A stretch of DNA of 64,000 nt from Pyrinomonadaceae bacterium (GTDB lineage: Bacteria > Acidobacteriota > Blastocatellia > Pyrinomonadales > Pyrinomonadaceae). The position numbers and the translations under genes are program-made. The notes beneath the pieces were generated by a model. The model saw only the letters and a program-made list of their open reading frames with translations, searched no databases and was not told where the DNA came from. The DNA is taken from contig JAHCHG010000001.1 in NCBI GenBank assembly GCA_026129865.1, forward strand, positions 726,097 through 790,096. The letters run 5' to 3'. Positions 1 to 8,545 of this stretch are shown here, in pieces; positions within the stretch are counted from its first letter, which is position 1, and each line of letters starts with the position of its first letter.

Positions 1-231
1 GGCTTCGACCTCGTCTTTGCAATACGACAGAGATTTTATCGCACGTTTCGTCGTTTTTTTGTCATATGCATCGAAAACATCTTCAATGCTCTGCAGAATG
101 ATATGAAGCGGAATCTCGTTTTTCTGCCACGATTCGATCAATGTCCAATCGACCGGACTTAAAAGCAGATTTCGCCCGCGCCGGCGTATGAACGCCGCTT
201 CAATTTCGGAAAAATAGTTAAAGTAATTCAA
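1..231 (-). CDS. Hypothetical protein, C-terminus beyond window
   Basis: Open frame running off the left edge of the window, read on the minus strand from a TTG start at 231. The visible 77 residues include a basic run (FIRRRGRN) followed by LLLSPVDWTLIESW and an amphipathic region. I recall similar short proteins with an RRRG...LSP.DW pattern from acidobacterial genomes, but know no function. It begins about 20 nt after the stop of the 252-509 gene, so the two are probably co-transcribed. No clear Shine-Dalgarno sequence precedes the TTG, so the start is uncertain. Confidence 0.55.
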   Translation of the reverse strand, partial: MNYFNYFSEIEAAFIRRRGRNLLLSPVDWTLIESWQKNEIPLHIILQSIEDVFDAYDKKTTKRAIKSLSYCKDEVEA

Positions 232-251
232 GGTCGGATCGAAGGATCAGT

Positions 252-509
252 TCAGAATTTTATCTTCATCCGGCGAAGCGTGCGGAGATCTTCGTCGGTC
301 AGATCAAGCTCAATTTCGTCGTGAAAATCCTCTTCGCCGTCTTCAATTTCCTGCAGACCGATCTCGAGTTTCAAGATCAAATTTGGCTCGTAACCCAGAT
401 TTCTCAGGACTTCTATTGCATCCGCGACCCTGTCGGAATTTTCGATCGCCTTATTGATCGATTCTCCAAGTTCGCGAACTGCTAATTTTGCGTTGGCGTC
501 GAGTTCCAT
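252..509 (-). CDS. Small acidic hypothetical protein (85 aa)
   Basis: 85 residues, highly acidic in the second half (EIEDGEEDFHDEIELDLTDE), with no cysteines, signal peptide or membrane segment. The ATG at 509 follows a purine-rich AAAGAGAGA stretch that can serve as ribosome binding site. I do not recognise a family; the N-terminal half looks helical. It sits directly upstream of the partial gene at 1-231 and is divergent from the mutase gene at 672, so the 160-bp gap between them should hold promoters for both directions. Confidence 0.6.
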   Translation of the reverse strand: MELDANAKLAVRELGESINKAIENSDRVADAIEVLRNLGYEPNLILKLEIGLQEIEDGEEDFHDEIELDLTDEDLRTLRRMKIKF

Positions 510-671
510 TTCTCTCTTTGAATGCTACGCGACGCCCGAAAAACTTTCAAGTTCCGGAAATAGTCTGCCAAGATCAGAAAATTTCAGCTTTTTTTCGCTT
601 GCCAATTTCAAATCGAACCGCGTATGCGATAATTTTAGTTACTTACATCGGCAATTAGCTTATAAACAATT

Positions 672-2261
672 ATGGAACGCAAGGAAAAATTTCAAACTTC
701 GTCCGGGATCGAATTTCCGGAAGAGTTCAATCCGGAAAATACCGATATCAATTTCGAAGATGAGATCGCGCACGCCGGCGAGTTTCCCTACACGCGCGGG
801 GTTCGCAAAAATATGTACCGCGGCAGATTTTGGACAATGCGCCAGTATGCCGGATTTGCCACGGCTGAAGAATCTAACGAGCGGTACAAATATCTCCTGT
901 CTCAGGGAACGACCGGATTAAGCGTCGCGTTCGATCTTCCGACGCAGATCGGTCTCGATTCCGACGATCCGCTTTCCGCAGGCGAGGTTGGAAAAGTCGG
1001 CGTCGCCATTGATTCGCTCGAAGATATGCTGACGCTCTTCGACGGAATTCCGCTTGATAAAGTCTCAACCTCAATGACGATAAATGCGACCGCTTCGACG
1101 CTTTTATGTCTTTATTTAACGGTCGCGAAGAAGCAAAATGTGTCGTTCGACAAGGTGAACGGAACGATCCAGAACGATATTTTGAAAGAATATATTGCGC
1201 GCGGAACTTATATATTTCCGCCGAAACCGTCGATGCGGCTGATCACCGACACATTTGCGTTTTGTGCCGATCAGGTACCGAACTGGAATACGATCTCGAT
1301 CTCCGGCTATCACATTCGCGAAGCCGGCAGCACCGCCGCGCAGGAGATCGCATTTACGCTCGGCGACGCGATCGCCTATGTCGAAGCGGCTTTGGACGCG
1401 GGCTTGAACATCGACGATTTCGCGCCGCGGCTGTCTTTTTTCTTTAACGCTCACAATAATTTATTAGAAGAAATAGCAAAATTCCGCGCTGCCCGGCGGC
1501 TTTGGGCAAAAACGATGAAAGAGCGTTTCGGTGCGAAAAAACCGAAATCGATGATGCTCCGCTTTCATTCTCAAACTGCCGGATCTACACTCACCGCGCA
1601 GCAGCCGGAGGTTAATATCGTCCGAACGACCGTTCAGGCGTTAGCGGCAGTACTTGGCGGGACGCAGAGCCTTCACACAAATTCAATGGACGAAGCGCTA
1701 AGTTTGCCGACCGAGCAGGCGGCGCGTATTGCGCTTCGAACCCAACAGGTTCTTGCATATGAATCGGGCATTGCGGATACGGTCGATCCTTTTGCCGGAA
1801 GCTATGCCATCGAAGAATTGACGAATAAACTTGAACAAAAAGCCGTTGAATATATTGAAAAGATCGACGCGATGGGCGGAATGTTAAGCGCAATCGAAGC
1901 GGGCTATGTTCAGCGCGAGATTCAGGAAGCTGCGTATCAATACCAGCGCGCGTTAGAAAAGCGCGAAGAGATCGTCGTCGGCGTAAATCGTTTTCGTATC
2001 GACGAAGACGAATCGATTCCGATTTTGAAGGTTGACGACGCTATCGAAAAAGGTCAGATAGAACGCCTTCGCGCGCTTCGTGAAAAGCGTGACAAGCAAA
2101 ATGCCGAACGTTCGATCGCCGAACTTTCCGCCGCAGCCGCGACGGGTCAAAATCTTGTTCCGATAATTCTGGACTGCGTTGAAAATTTTGTAACCGTCGG
2201 AGAAATTTCAAACGAACTTCGCAAGGTTTGGGGCGAATATCGCGAAGCTGTGACCGTATAA
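672..2261 (+). CDS. Methylmalonyl-CoA mutase, large (catalytic) subunit without B12 domain
   Basis: Catalyses the adenosylcobalamin-dependent exchange of succinyl-CoA and (R)-methylmalonyl-CoA in propionate and branched-chain degradation. The 529 residues cover only the TIM-barrel substrate-binding half: TMRQYAGF near residue 55 (the family's active-site Tyr), [24 protein letters not shown], and [13 protein letters not shown] carrying the catalytic His. The protein ends after the barrel and lacks the C-terminal DxHxxG cobalamin-binding domain of one-chain enzymes, so a separate small subunit must be encoded elsewhere. The conserved Tyr and the Arg in PSMR favour methylmalonyl-CoA over isobutyryl-CoA, though a related acyl-CoA mutase is possible. 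ATG at 672 is used; the ribosome site is weak. The DUF2254 gene follows after one base. Confidence 0.9.
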   Translation: MERKEKFQTSSGIEFPEEFNPENTDINFEDEIAHAGEFPYTRGVRKNMYRGRFWTMRQYAGFATAEESNERYKYLLSQGTTGLSVAFDLPTQIGLDSDDPLSAGEVGKVGVAIDSLEDMLTLFDGIPLDKVSTSMTINATASTLLCLYLTVAKKQNVSFDKVNGTIQNDILKEYIARGTYIFPPKPSMRLITDTFAFCADQVPNWNTISISGYHIREAGSTAAQEIAFTLGDAIAYVEAALDAGLNIDDFAPRLSFFFNAHNNLLEEIAKFRAARRLWAKTMKERFGAKKPKSMMLRFHSQTAGSTLTAQQPEVNIVRTTVQALAAVLGGTQSLHTNSMDEALSLPTEQAARIALRTQQVLAYESGIADTVDPFAGSYAIEELTNKLEQKAVEYIEKIDAMGGMLSAIEAGYVQREIQEAAYQYQRALEKREEIVVGVNRFRIDEDESIPILKVDDAIEKGQIERLRALREKRDKQNAERSIAELSAAAATGQNLVPIILDCVENFVTVGEISNELRKVWGEYREAVTV

Positions 2262-2262
2262 A

Positions 2263-3621
2263 ATGACTAAGACAATGAACTTATGGAATCGGCTGATGTC
2301 GACGCTGTGGTTTGTCCCGGCGCTGTTCGTCATTGCCGGATTAATTCTCGGGATCGCTTTTATCGGGGTCGATTATTTTTTCGAGAGCCCGTTCCAGCGC
2401 ATTCCGATGTTTTTCGGCGTTCAACCTTCCGGCGCACGTGATATTTTGGCTGTCATTGCGGGATCTTCGATCACGGTCGCGGGAACCGTTTTTTCGATTA
2501 CGATCATCGCTCTCACTTTGGCTTCGACTCAATTTTCGCCGCGGATCTTGCGCAATTTTATGCGCGATACGGGAAATCAGGCGGTTCTCGGCGCGCTTGT
2601 TGGGATCTTTGCATACTGCATCGTCGTTTTGCGAACGATTCGCGACGGCGGCGACAATCCCGATCTCGATTTTGTCCCGACAACCGCGGTTTTCTTCGGC
2701 GTCATTTTCGGATTTTTCGGCGTTGGCTGCCTTATCTATTTCATCCATCACGTCGCAACATCGATCCAGGCTTCGAGCATAATTTCAGCCATCGCTAAAG
2801 AGACGATCGCAGAAGTAGAGCGAACCTTTCCGGACGAATCCCCCGAGCAGAACGTTCCCGTTTCAATTGAAAAGCTCTTGCAGAAACCACCGGCTTTTAC
2901 CGTCACTTCGAATCAGAGCGGATATGTGCAAAATGCAGATTCCAATGAACTTAAGGCGATTGCAGCGGAATACGATCTCGTCATCAGAATGCAGCGGCGC
3001 ATCGGGCAATTTGCAATTTCCGGGCTTCCTGTTTTAGATGTTTTTTCCGAAAGCGATAGTTATCGACCGGACGAATCGACTATCGTTCGAATGCGCTCGG
3101 TTTACAATATCGGCAGCTACCGCACGGTCGAAGGCGATGTCGCGTTTGGTCTGCGGCAATTAGTCGATATTGCGCTGAAAGCGCTTTCGCCCGCCGTAAA
3201 TGACTCGACCACGGCGGTTACATGCGTCGATTATATCGGTTCGATCATGGTGTCGATCGCAAGAAAGCCGTCTTGTCCGTCGCATCTTTACCAGGACAGA
3301 CAATTGCGCGTGGTGATGGAAGAACAGCGTTTCGAGGATTTTTTCGATCTCGCCTTTAATCAGATTCGGCAAAACACAGGTGGAAATGTGGCGGTCATTC
3401 TTCGATTGTTAAATTCCATTAATGTTTTAAGCAAGGTTAATGCAAACCTTAAATTTAAAGAAGAACGAAACGAAAGACACGAATTAATTCAGTCGCAGGC
3501 AGACCTACTATTTGCTCTGGCGCAACGAACCGTGCCCGAGAAAGAGGATCTCCGGAAAGTCGAAAAGCTTTACGATCGGGTTCATGCTTCTCTGACGGAA
3601 ACACGTTCGAAATTCCAATAA
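2263..3621 (+). CDS. DUF2254 family predicted membrane protein
   Basis: 452 residues. The N-terminal third has four membrane segments: about residues 13-38, 60-88 (VIAGSSITVAGTVFSITIIA), 107-127 and 140-165. The rest is a soluble region with a conserved SPAVNDSTTAV motif that I associate with the DUF2254 family. Function is unknown; the fold has been likened to ion channels, which I cannot test. The ATG lies one base after the mutase stop, so translation is likely coupled, although nothing links the two biochemically. A hairpin terminator follows immediately. Confidence 0.8.
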   Translation: MTKTMNLWNRLMSTLWFVPALFVIAGLILGIAFIGVDYFFESPFQRIPMFFGVQPSGARDILAVIAGSSITVAGTVFSITIIALTLASTQFSPRILRNFMRDTGNQAVLGALVGIFAYCIVVLRTIRDGGDNPDLDFVPTTAVFFGVIFGFFGVGCLIYFIHHVATSIQASSIISAIAKETIAEVERTFPDESPEQNVPVSIEKLLQKPPAFTVTSNQSGYVQNADSNELKAIAAEYDLVIRMQRRIGQFAISGLPVLDVFSESDSYRPDESTIVRMRSVYNIGSYRTVEGDVAFGLRQLVDIALKALSPAVNDSTTAVTCVDYIGSIMVSIARKPSCPSHLYQDRQLRVVMEEQRFEDFFDLAFNQIRQNTGGNVAVILRLLNSINVLSKVNANLKFKEERNERHELIQSQADLLFALAQRTVPEKEDLRKVEKLYDRVHASLTETRSKFQ

Positions 3622-3645
3622 AAAAAGCGGCGAACCGCTCTTTCC
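3621..3645. terminator. Bidirectional intrinsic terminator
   Basis: An AAAGCGG / CCGCT-TTT hairpin with a short loop is flanked by A and T tracts on both sides. It lies between the convergent ends of the DUF2254 gene and the small membrane protein gene and can end transcription from either side. Confidence 0.75.
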
Positions 3646-3664
3646 AATAAATTTCTATCACGAT

Positions 3665-4081
3665 TTAAGAATTCTTCACCAAAAAGGTCGCCGGTGCGGA
3701 CGAGTATTCAAATTCGTATTTGTATACCCAAAGCCCGAACGGCAGAAGTTCGACATCTTTCGTATAACTGACGTGCCCGGTGATCGCTTTATCCTTCATC
3801 GTTACTTCGAGCACGGCGTCATCAGGGATATTGTTGACCTTTGCCGCCTGAAAAAGATTTTTCTTCACGACATCGATCGGTGCTTTCCCGCTGGTCGGCA
3901 AAACCGTCCCTTTTACGATCGCGCCGTCAATATCCTGTTTGAAACTTTCGCCCTGGTAGGCGACCGGCACAAAATTATAGCCGGCGTTGCCGATCAAAAT
4001 AAAAACTACCAGCGCCAGCAGCAACTTAATGCCGGCACCGCCCCGCTCCGAATTGCGGTTGATTGAAAAACTTTTGTTCAT
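3665..4081 (-). CDS. Membrane-anchored small protein, DUF4845-like
   Basis: 138 residues from the ATG at 4081, preceded by AGAGG at 8-nt spacing; an in-frame TTG 18 nt upstream is inside this binding site and is rejected. A basic N-terminus (RNSERGGAG) leads into one hydrophobic segment (KLLLALVVFILIGNAGYNF), then an exported domain of about 100 residues. The layout resembles short pilin-like or DUF4845 proteins with one N-terminal anchor. I cannot assign a function. It follows aroB in the same direction by about 35 nt and may be its operon partner. Confidence 0.65.
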   Translation of the reverse strand: MNKSFSINRNSERGGAGIKLLLALVVFILIGNAGYNFVPVAYQGESFKQDIDGAIVKGTVLPTSGKAPIDVVKKNLFQAAKVNNIPDDAVLEVTMKDKAITGHVSYTKDVELLPFGLWVYKYEFEYSSAPATFLVKNS

Positions 4082-4115
4082 ATTACGAACCTCTTTCAAA
4101 ATGAGCTTCGGAAAT

Positions 4116-5270
4116 TTAACTTTCCAGACTTGTTTCGAGCGATTCTTCGATCATTTCATTTGAAATGTCATTTCCATCGCGAATTACCGGTACGCCAAGA
4201 TCTTTGAGAAACACCCATTGCAGTGAGTTATCGACAATTTTCTTGTCAAAAGCGAATGCCTCGACGATCTTGTTTTTGTTGATGTTGCTGGCTTTAGGAA
4301 GACTTCCCGCCCGATGCACAACATCGTACAACAAGTTTAATCTATTTTCATCCAGTTTTTCAAGTCTTTTTGATAGTTCGCCGGCGAATAAAATTCCATA
4401 ACCGACCGCCTCCCCGTGCTTGAAATACCGATAATCTGTCGCCTTTTCGAGCGCGTGCGCGAGCGTATGTCCAAAATTGAGGATCTTGCGAGAAAGGCTG
4501 TCGGTGCGCGCGGCAGCTTCAAACTCATCTTGCGTGACAACCGCGGCTTTAAAATGGATCTGATCGGCGACGAGATTTGCGAGTGAAGCTAAAAAGTCTT
4601 CATTATCGAACGAATCTGCAAATTTTGCGACCGGATTTTGCTCGAGAAAATTTCGGGTGCTCTCAAATAGTTCCCCTCCGGCGAGTGCACCGTGCTTGAT
4701 CGCTTCGCAGAAGCCGGCGGTAACTTCGCGTGCTTCAAGTGTTTTCAGTACATCGACGTCTATAAAAACACCGCTGGGTTGATAAAACGAACCGATCAAA
4801 TTTTTTCCGAATTCGGTATTTACAGCAGTTTTTCCGCCGACCGAAGAATCGATCATCGATAGCAGCGTCGTCGGAAACTGCAAAAACGCGATGCCGCGAA
4901 GATAGATCGCCGCCGCGAAGCCTGCCAGATCGCCGACGACGCCGCCGCCGAGCGCGGCGACGACATCGGTTCGCGCAAATCCGTTCGAACTTAAGAATCG
5001 CAAAAGATCCTCGAGCGAATTTAAGCTTTTATACTCTTCACCGTCGCGCATTTTCCACTCGAAGACGTAGAATCCGGCGGAACGAAAGCTTGCTGCAGCA
5101 GCGTTGCCGTAAAGATTGAAAACTTTATCGTTCGACACCAGCACGACTTTCTTATCCGCCGTTTGCAGCGTATTTGCCGCCCAATCGCCGCAGTCGGCGA
5201 AATTTCCGGCTCCAATGTCTATTGGATATTTTTTTGCGGCACCTTTTAATGTAATTTCAAGTGATCTCAT
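4116..5270 (-). CDS. aroB: 3-dehydroquinate synthase
   Basis: Second step of the shikimate pathway: converts DAHP to 3-dehydroquinate using NAD+ and a divalent metal, in the cytoplasm. The 384-residue length fits the family. Diagnostic motifs are the glycine-rich GGGVVGDLAGFAAAIYLRG, FPTTLLSMIDSSVGGKTAVN and NLIGSFYQP, followed by the metal-ligand region KHGALAGG / NFGHTLAHALE / KHGEAVGYG. It lies 15 nt downstream of the unknown 450-residue gene on the same strand, so co-transcription is likely. No other shikimate genes are in the window. Confidence 0.96.
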   Translation of the reverse strand: MRSLEITLKGAAKKYPIDIGAGNFADCGDWAANTLQTADKKVVLVSNDKVFNLYGNAAAASFRSAGFYVFEWKMRDGEEYKSLNSLEDLLRFLSSNGFARTDVVAALGGGVVGDLAGFAAAIYLRGIAFLQFPTTLLSMIDSSVGGKTAVNTEFGKNLIGSFYQPSGVFIDVDVLKTLEAREVTAGFCEAIKHGALAGGELFESTRNFLEQNPVAKFADSFDNEDFLASLANLVADQIHFKAAVVTQDEFEAAARTDSLSRKILNFGHTLAHALEKATDYRYFKHGEAVGYGILFAGELSKRLEKLDENRLNLLYDVVHRAGSLPKASNINKNKIVEAFAFDKKIVDNSLQWVFLKDLGVPVIRDGNDISNEMIEESLETSLES

Positions 5271-5284
5271 TGTGATTTATTGAA

Positions 5285-6637
5285 CTAATTTAACGATTCG
5301 GCAAGAAACTCAAAACTCGTTTCAAATCCCATCAAATTCGCCAGTTCTTCAGGCTGATATCTCGACGCGGTATTCCAGATATCGATCAGTTCTTCGAAAG
5401 ACGCGCGGTTTTTCCACCAGTTAAAATCGTATTTTGCCCGCAAATATTCTCGCAAGCCGTAACCAAAGAGCGAACTTCGAAGCAAACTTCGATCTGAATC
5501 GTCAAAGGAAATGAGTCCAATTGGATAAGTGCCGGCTGCATTTACTCCGACTTTTAAACTATTTTCACTTTCAAAGACCTCGTCAAGCTTCGAGGTTAAG
5601 GCAAATACTGCGCGATTAAATTTGATAGCAGCTATCCGCGATCGAATTTGACCAAGCCTTTTTAATTTTTGAGTTTGGACCAAATGTTCGATGGAAGTTT
5701 GATCTTCGATCCGGAAACAATTACGAATAAATCCATCATCTTCCAACAGCGATTCGAACAGAATTCCGTATCCGGTTCGCAAAATATTTTGCGGCGGGTG
5801 AACGAATTCAGGATATCGTGAATAAAGATCGGCAGAAGTCCATGCGTTTTGATTGACCGCGCCGAAATTAAACAAAAAATCCGAGTAATGTTCAATGCCG
5901 GATAGATCGGGGAAAAATATATAATTTCGATCCGGAATCGACGGTGAAAAACTTTGGATTCTTAATGCTGCCGGCGCATTTTTTACTTCGATCTGGGGAA
6001 CATTTCGCTCGGGAAAAGAAAAGTTCTTTAAAATCTCTCGATAGAACGATCTGAGCGACCGCCCCGGAAAAACCGACTTTAACATTTTTTCAATAGAATG
6101 CTTTCGCGCAGCGCTGATCTCTTGATCTCTTTGTCGAGAAGCAAAAGCTTCATCGGTCTTATTAATGAAAACGTCGGACTCTGCGTCGAATTTCCCGGTG
6201 TCAACGCCGGAAAGCTTTTGCAGATACTCTTGAAAGTCCGTCAAGCCGAAATCGCTAACTGCACTGTTCAGAACAGCGATCTTCTCGTCGAAAAGCGCGA
6301 TTAATCCACGATTCCGATCAAGCGGTTCGTTCTGCGTTGCAGCACTCAAAACTTCGATTTCTGTCGAAATTTTGCCTGTCTTTTTCCGTAAATATCCGTG
6401 CTGCAGGATGTGAAGTAGAACTTTTCTTGCTTCGCACTCGACCTGACTGAGATTTTCGTCCGCGGTCCGCGAACGATCGAGCGCTTGTATCGTGTGAATT
6501 GAAAAAAGATCACTGAATCTATCGAAAATCTCAACAAGCGGGCGGTCGGGAGGCTTTCCCAAAAACTTAAGGTAACGAAACTTTTCAAGTTCCGTTTCCA
6601 TCGACCTGAGATTTTCGCGAACTTCCGCGAGATTCAT
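5285..6637 (-). CDS. Unknown 450-aa protein, possible degenerate M3/M32-like peptidase fold
   Basis: 450 residues, mostly helical by composition, with no signal peptide or membrane segment. The C-terminal part (NAWTSADLYSRYPEFV, GYGILFESLLED, LREYLRAKYDFNWWKNR, DIWNTASRYQPEELANLMGF) has the feel of helical M3/M32 metallopeptidase C-termini, but there is no HEXXH zinc motif, so it would be catalytically dead as a peptidase. That resemblance is an impression, not an assignment. It sits between the candidate small RNA and aroB. Coding quality is good: ATG start and no frame breaks. Confidence 0.6.
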   Translation of the reverse strand: MNLAEVRENLRSMETELEKFRYLKFLGKPPDRPLVEIFDRFSDLFSIHTIQALDRSRTADENLSQVECEARKVLLHILQHGYLRKKTGKISTEIEVLSAATQNEPLDRNRGLIALFDEKIAVLNSAVSDFGLTDFQEYLQKLSGVDTGKFDAESDVFINKTDEAFASRQRDQEISAARKHSIEKMLKSVFPGRSLRSFYREILKNFSFPERNVPQIEVKNAPAALRIQSFSPSIPDRNYIFFPDLSGIEHYSDFLFNFGAVNQNAWTSADLYSRYPEFVHPPQNILRTGYGILFESLLEDDGFIRNCFRIEDQTSIEHLVQTQKLKRLGQIRSRIAAIKFNRAVFALTSKLDEVFESENSLKVGVNAAGTYPIGLISFDDSDRSLLRSSLFGYGLREYLRAKYDFNWWKNRASFEELIDIWNTASRYQPEELANLMGFETSFEFLAESLN

Positions 6638-6696
6638 ATGTTGAAGATTAGCCCAGCCGAACGGCTTTAGCCAGTTTGCGCGGAAACGTCGGATTT

Positions 6697-6808
6697 AAAA
6701 ATATAAAACGGGTGGAGCAACGTGGAAGTGTGCCGCACCCGCCAATTCGCAGTTACTGTCCTCACCCCAGCAACCACTGGAAACGGAGGTTTCACCTACC
6801 GTTTCGGT
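6697..6808 (-). ncRNA. Candidate small RNA with three hairpins
   Basis: In the gap between glmM and the 450-aa gene, minus-strand sequence from about 6808 to 6697 can fold into three successive hairpins. Hairpin 1 pairs GAAACGG (6805-6799) with CCGTTTC (6786-6780), with an inner AGGT/ACCT. Hairpin 2 pairs GTTGCTG (6774-6768) with CAGTAAC (6758-6752), with loop GGGTGAGGA. Hairpin 3 pairs CGGGTG (6741-6736) with CACCCG (6714-6709) and is followed by a T tract. A sigma70-like promoter stands at the right distance upstream. No protein frame fits. I tried to match it to SRP, 6S, tmRNA, RNase P and common riboswitches without success. Confidence 0.55.
6709..6741 (-). terminator. Rho-independent terminator of the candidate sRNA
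   Basis: A CGGGTG...CACCCG stem, extended inward by CGGC/GTTG, is followed on the minus strand by TTTTATATTTTT (6708-6697). It would end the small transcript before the 450-aa gene. Confidence 0.65.
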
Positions 6809-6814
6809 ATCCTT

Positions 6815-6844
6815 AATATAACCTCACGCGAAAGCTTTTTGCAA
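6815..6844 (-). promoter_or_regulatory. Sigma70-like promoter for the candidate sRNA
   Basis: On the minus strand TTGCAA (6844-6839) and TATATT (6820-6815) are separated by 18 nt, placing a start near 6808, just before the first hairpin. Both boxes are good but not perfect consensus. Confidence 0.5.
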
Positions 6845-6932
6845 GGCGGGCGAAAAACGCGTTCCGACATCTCAAGTGATTCTTGCAGCGTTTTTCCTGC
6901 AGCGGCTCGTTAGCGTCCGATCGTTCGATCTT

Positions 6933-8282
6933 TTAACTAAGTACCTTTTTTATAATTCCGGAAAGTTTTTTCGCCTGTGCCTCGATCTTTGCCTGATGGT
7001 CACCTTCGATCATAACCCTTGCCAGATTTTCCGTTCCGGAATAACGCAAAAGCAAACGACCTTTTTCGCCAAGCTCAGTTTCGATCTGAGCCGCTGCTTC
7101 GCATATTTCCGGAACCTCGTCAAACGGTATTTTTTTTCCGACGTGAACATTATAAAGCACCTGCGGGTAGGAAACGAATCCGTCGGTCATTTCGGAAAGC
7201 GGCTTGCTGCCGGCAAAACGGATCGCCTCCAGTAGGAAAAGCGCCGTAAACATACCGTCGCCGACCAGGCTTTTCTGCGGAAAAATGATGTGACCGGATT
7301 GTTCTCCGCCCAGCGAACCCGCACTTTCCAACAGTTCGCGAAGCACATATTTATCTCCGACCGCCGTTCGCGTAAGCTTTATGCCGACTCGCGACAGAGC
7401 TTTTTCAAGCCCGATATTACTCATTACAGTAGCAACGACAGTATCGTTTGCAAGCTCGCCGACCAACCGCAAATGCTGCGCCATTATCCATAAAATTGCA
7501 TCGCCGTCCACGAAATTTCCTTTCCCGTCGACGAACAACGACCGGTCTGCATCGCCGTCAAATGCGACCCCCAGATCAGCATTGTTTTCAACCACAAGCT
7601 TTTGAAGCCCGGCAATATGAAGCGAACCGCAATCGCGATTGATGTTTTTTCCGTCAGGAGAATTATGAACAGCGATCACTTCGGCACCGATCGATCGAAA
7701 GAGGTCCGGCGCAAGAGACGACGCGGCGCCGTTGGCGCAATCCAACACGATCTTTATTCCTGCTGCGGAAAGCCCGTTAAACTGGTTTCGTAAATGATCG
7801 AGATAGATCTTCTGCAAATCTTCATTTGCTTTTGGATGATCGTCGTGCGAAGGAACTTCTTCACGTTTTCCCGAAGTTCCTGCAACAAATTCTTCGATCT
7901 TTTTTTCAGTTTCCCCGTCCAGCTTTTTCCCGCACGGGGAAAATATTTTTATTCCGTTATCTTCGAAGGGATTATGCGATGCGCTGATGACAACGCCTGC
8001 ATCGAGGTCGAGATGTTTAGCGAGGAAAGCAACGCCCGGAGTGGTAATGACGCCCGCAGACGAACATTCGGCACCTTCGCTGCGGGCGCCGCTGACGAAA
8101 GATCGCTCGATCCAATCTCCGCTCTCACGCGTGTCGCGTCCGATCACAAACCTTGCATTCCGCCCGAGTTTTTCACGAAGTTCGATCGCAAGGGATCTTC
8201 CGATCGATGCGACAGTTGCGGCGTCAAGAGGAAATTCTCCGGCTTTGCCGCGAATTCCGTCTGTTCCAAAAAGTGAATTCAT
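6933..8282 (-). CDS. glmM: Phosphoglucosamine mutase
   Basis: Interconverts glucosamine-6-phosphate and glucosamine-1-phosphate on the route to UDP-GlcNAc for peptidoglycan and LPS. 449 residues, standard length. Key motifs in order: FGTDGIRG at the N-terminus; the phosphoserine loop VVISASHNPFEDNG (catalytic Ser near residue 102); the metal loop DGDADRSLFVD; the sugar-binding GGEQSGH; and the phosphate-binding RYSGTENLARVM near the C-terminus. The GEQSGH and SASHNP forms favour GlmM over phosphomannomutase. ATG at 8282 with a weak ribosome site. No glmS or glmU nearby. Confidence 0.95.
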   Translation of the reverse strand: MNSLFGTDGIRGKAGEFPLDAATVASIGRSLAIELREKLGRNARFVIGRDTRESGDWIERSFVSGARSEGAECSSAGVITTPGVAFLAKHLDLDAGVVISASHNPFEDNGIKIFSPCGKKLDGETEKKIEEFVAGTSGKREEVPSHDDHPKANEDLQKIYLDHLRNQFNGLSAAGIKIVLDCANGAASSLAPDLFRSIGAEVIAVHNSPDGKNINRDCGSLHIAGLQKLVVENNADLGVAFDGDADRSLFVDGKGNFVDGDAILWIMAQHLRLVGELANDTVVATVMSNIGLEKALSRVGIKLTRTAVGDKYVLRELLESAGSLGGEQSGHIIFPQKSLVGDGMFTALFLLEAIRFAGSKPLSEMTDGFVSYPQVLYNVHVGKKIPFDEVPEICEAAAQIETELGEKGRLLLRYSGTENLARVMIEGDHQAKIEAQAKKLSGIIKKVLS

Positions 8283-8545
8283 TTATTAATTTACGTGTCT
8301 AAAATTTTGTTCCTAAGCAATTGAAGATTCTTATATTTACATAATAACTGAGATTGCAATATCCGGAAAATGTACTCAATCTATAACCAATAGTTGTAGG
8401 AAGTATAAAAATTTAACACCTAGTTTGACAACCATTCCTGGAATGAGCGAATCTTTATATACGAGGTCGCAAGTTGGCGCCTCGAGTTTGTCCACTTTAT
8501 TCTGCCGAAAGCATTAGCCAAAGCCAATTTAATTCAAGAAGTTTT

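Noticed and set aside
6697..6808. Candidate RNA as SRP, 6S, tmRNA or RNase P RNA
   Set aside because: None of the conserved cores (GGAAG-type SRP loop, RNase P GAGGAAAGTCC, 6S central bubble) is present.
7794..8276. 160-codon plus-strand frame opposite glmM
   Set aside because: Antisense shadow of a clear glmM; Cys/Phe/Arg composition unlike a real protein.
8425..8461. TTGACA box upstream of the transglycosylase-like gene
   Set aside because: A perfect -35 word, but the nearest TATATA is about 25 nt away, too far for a sigma70 promoter; not annotated.
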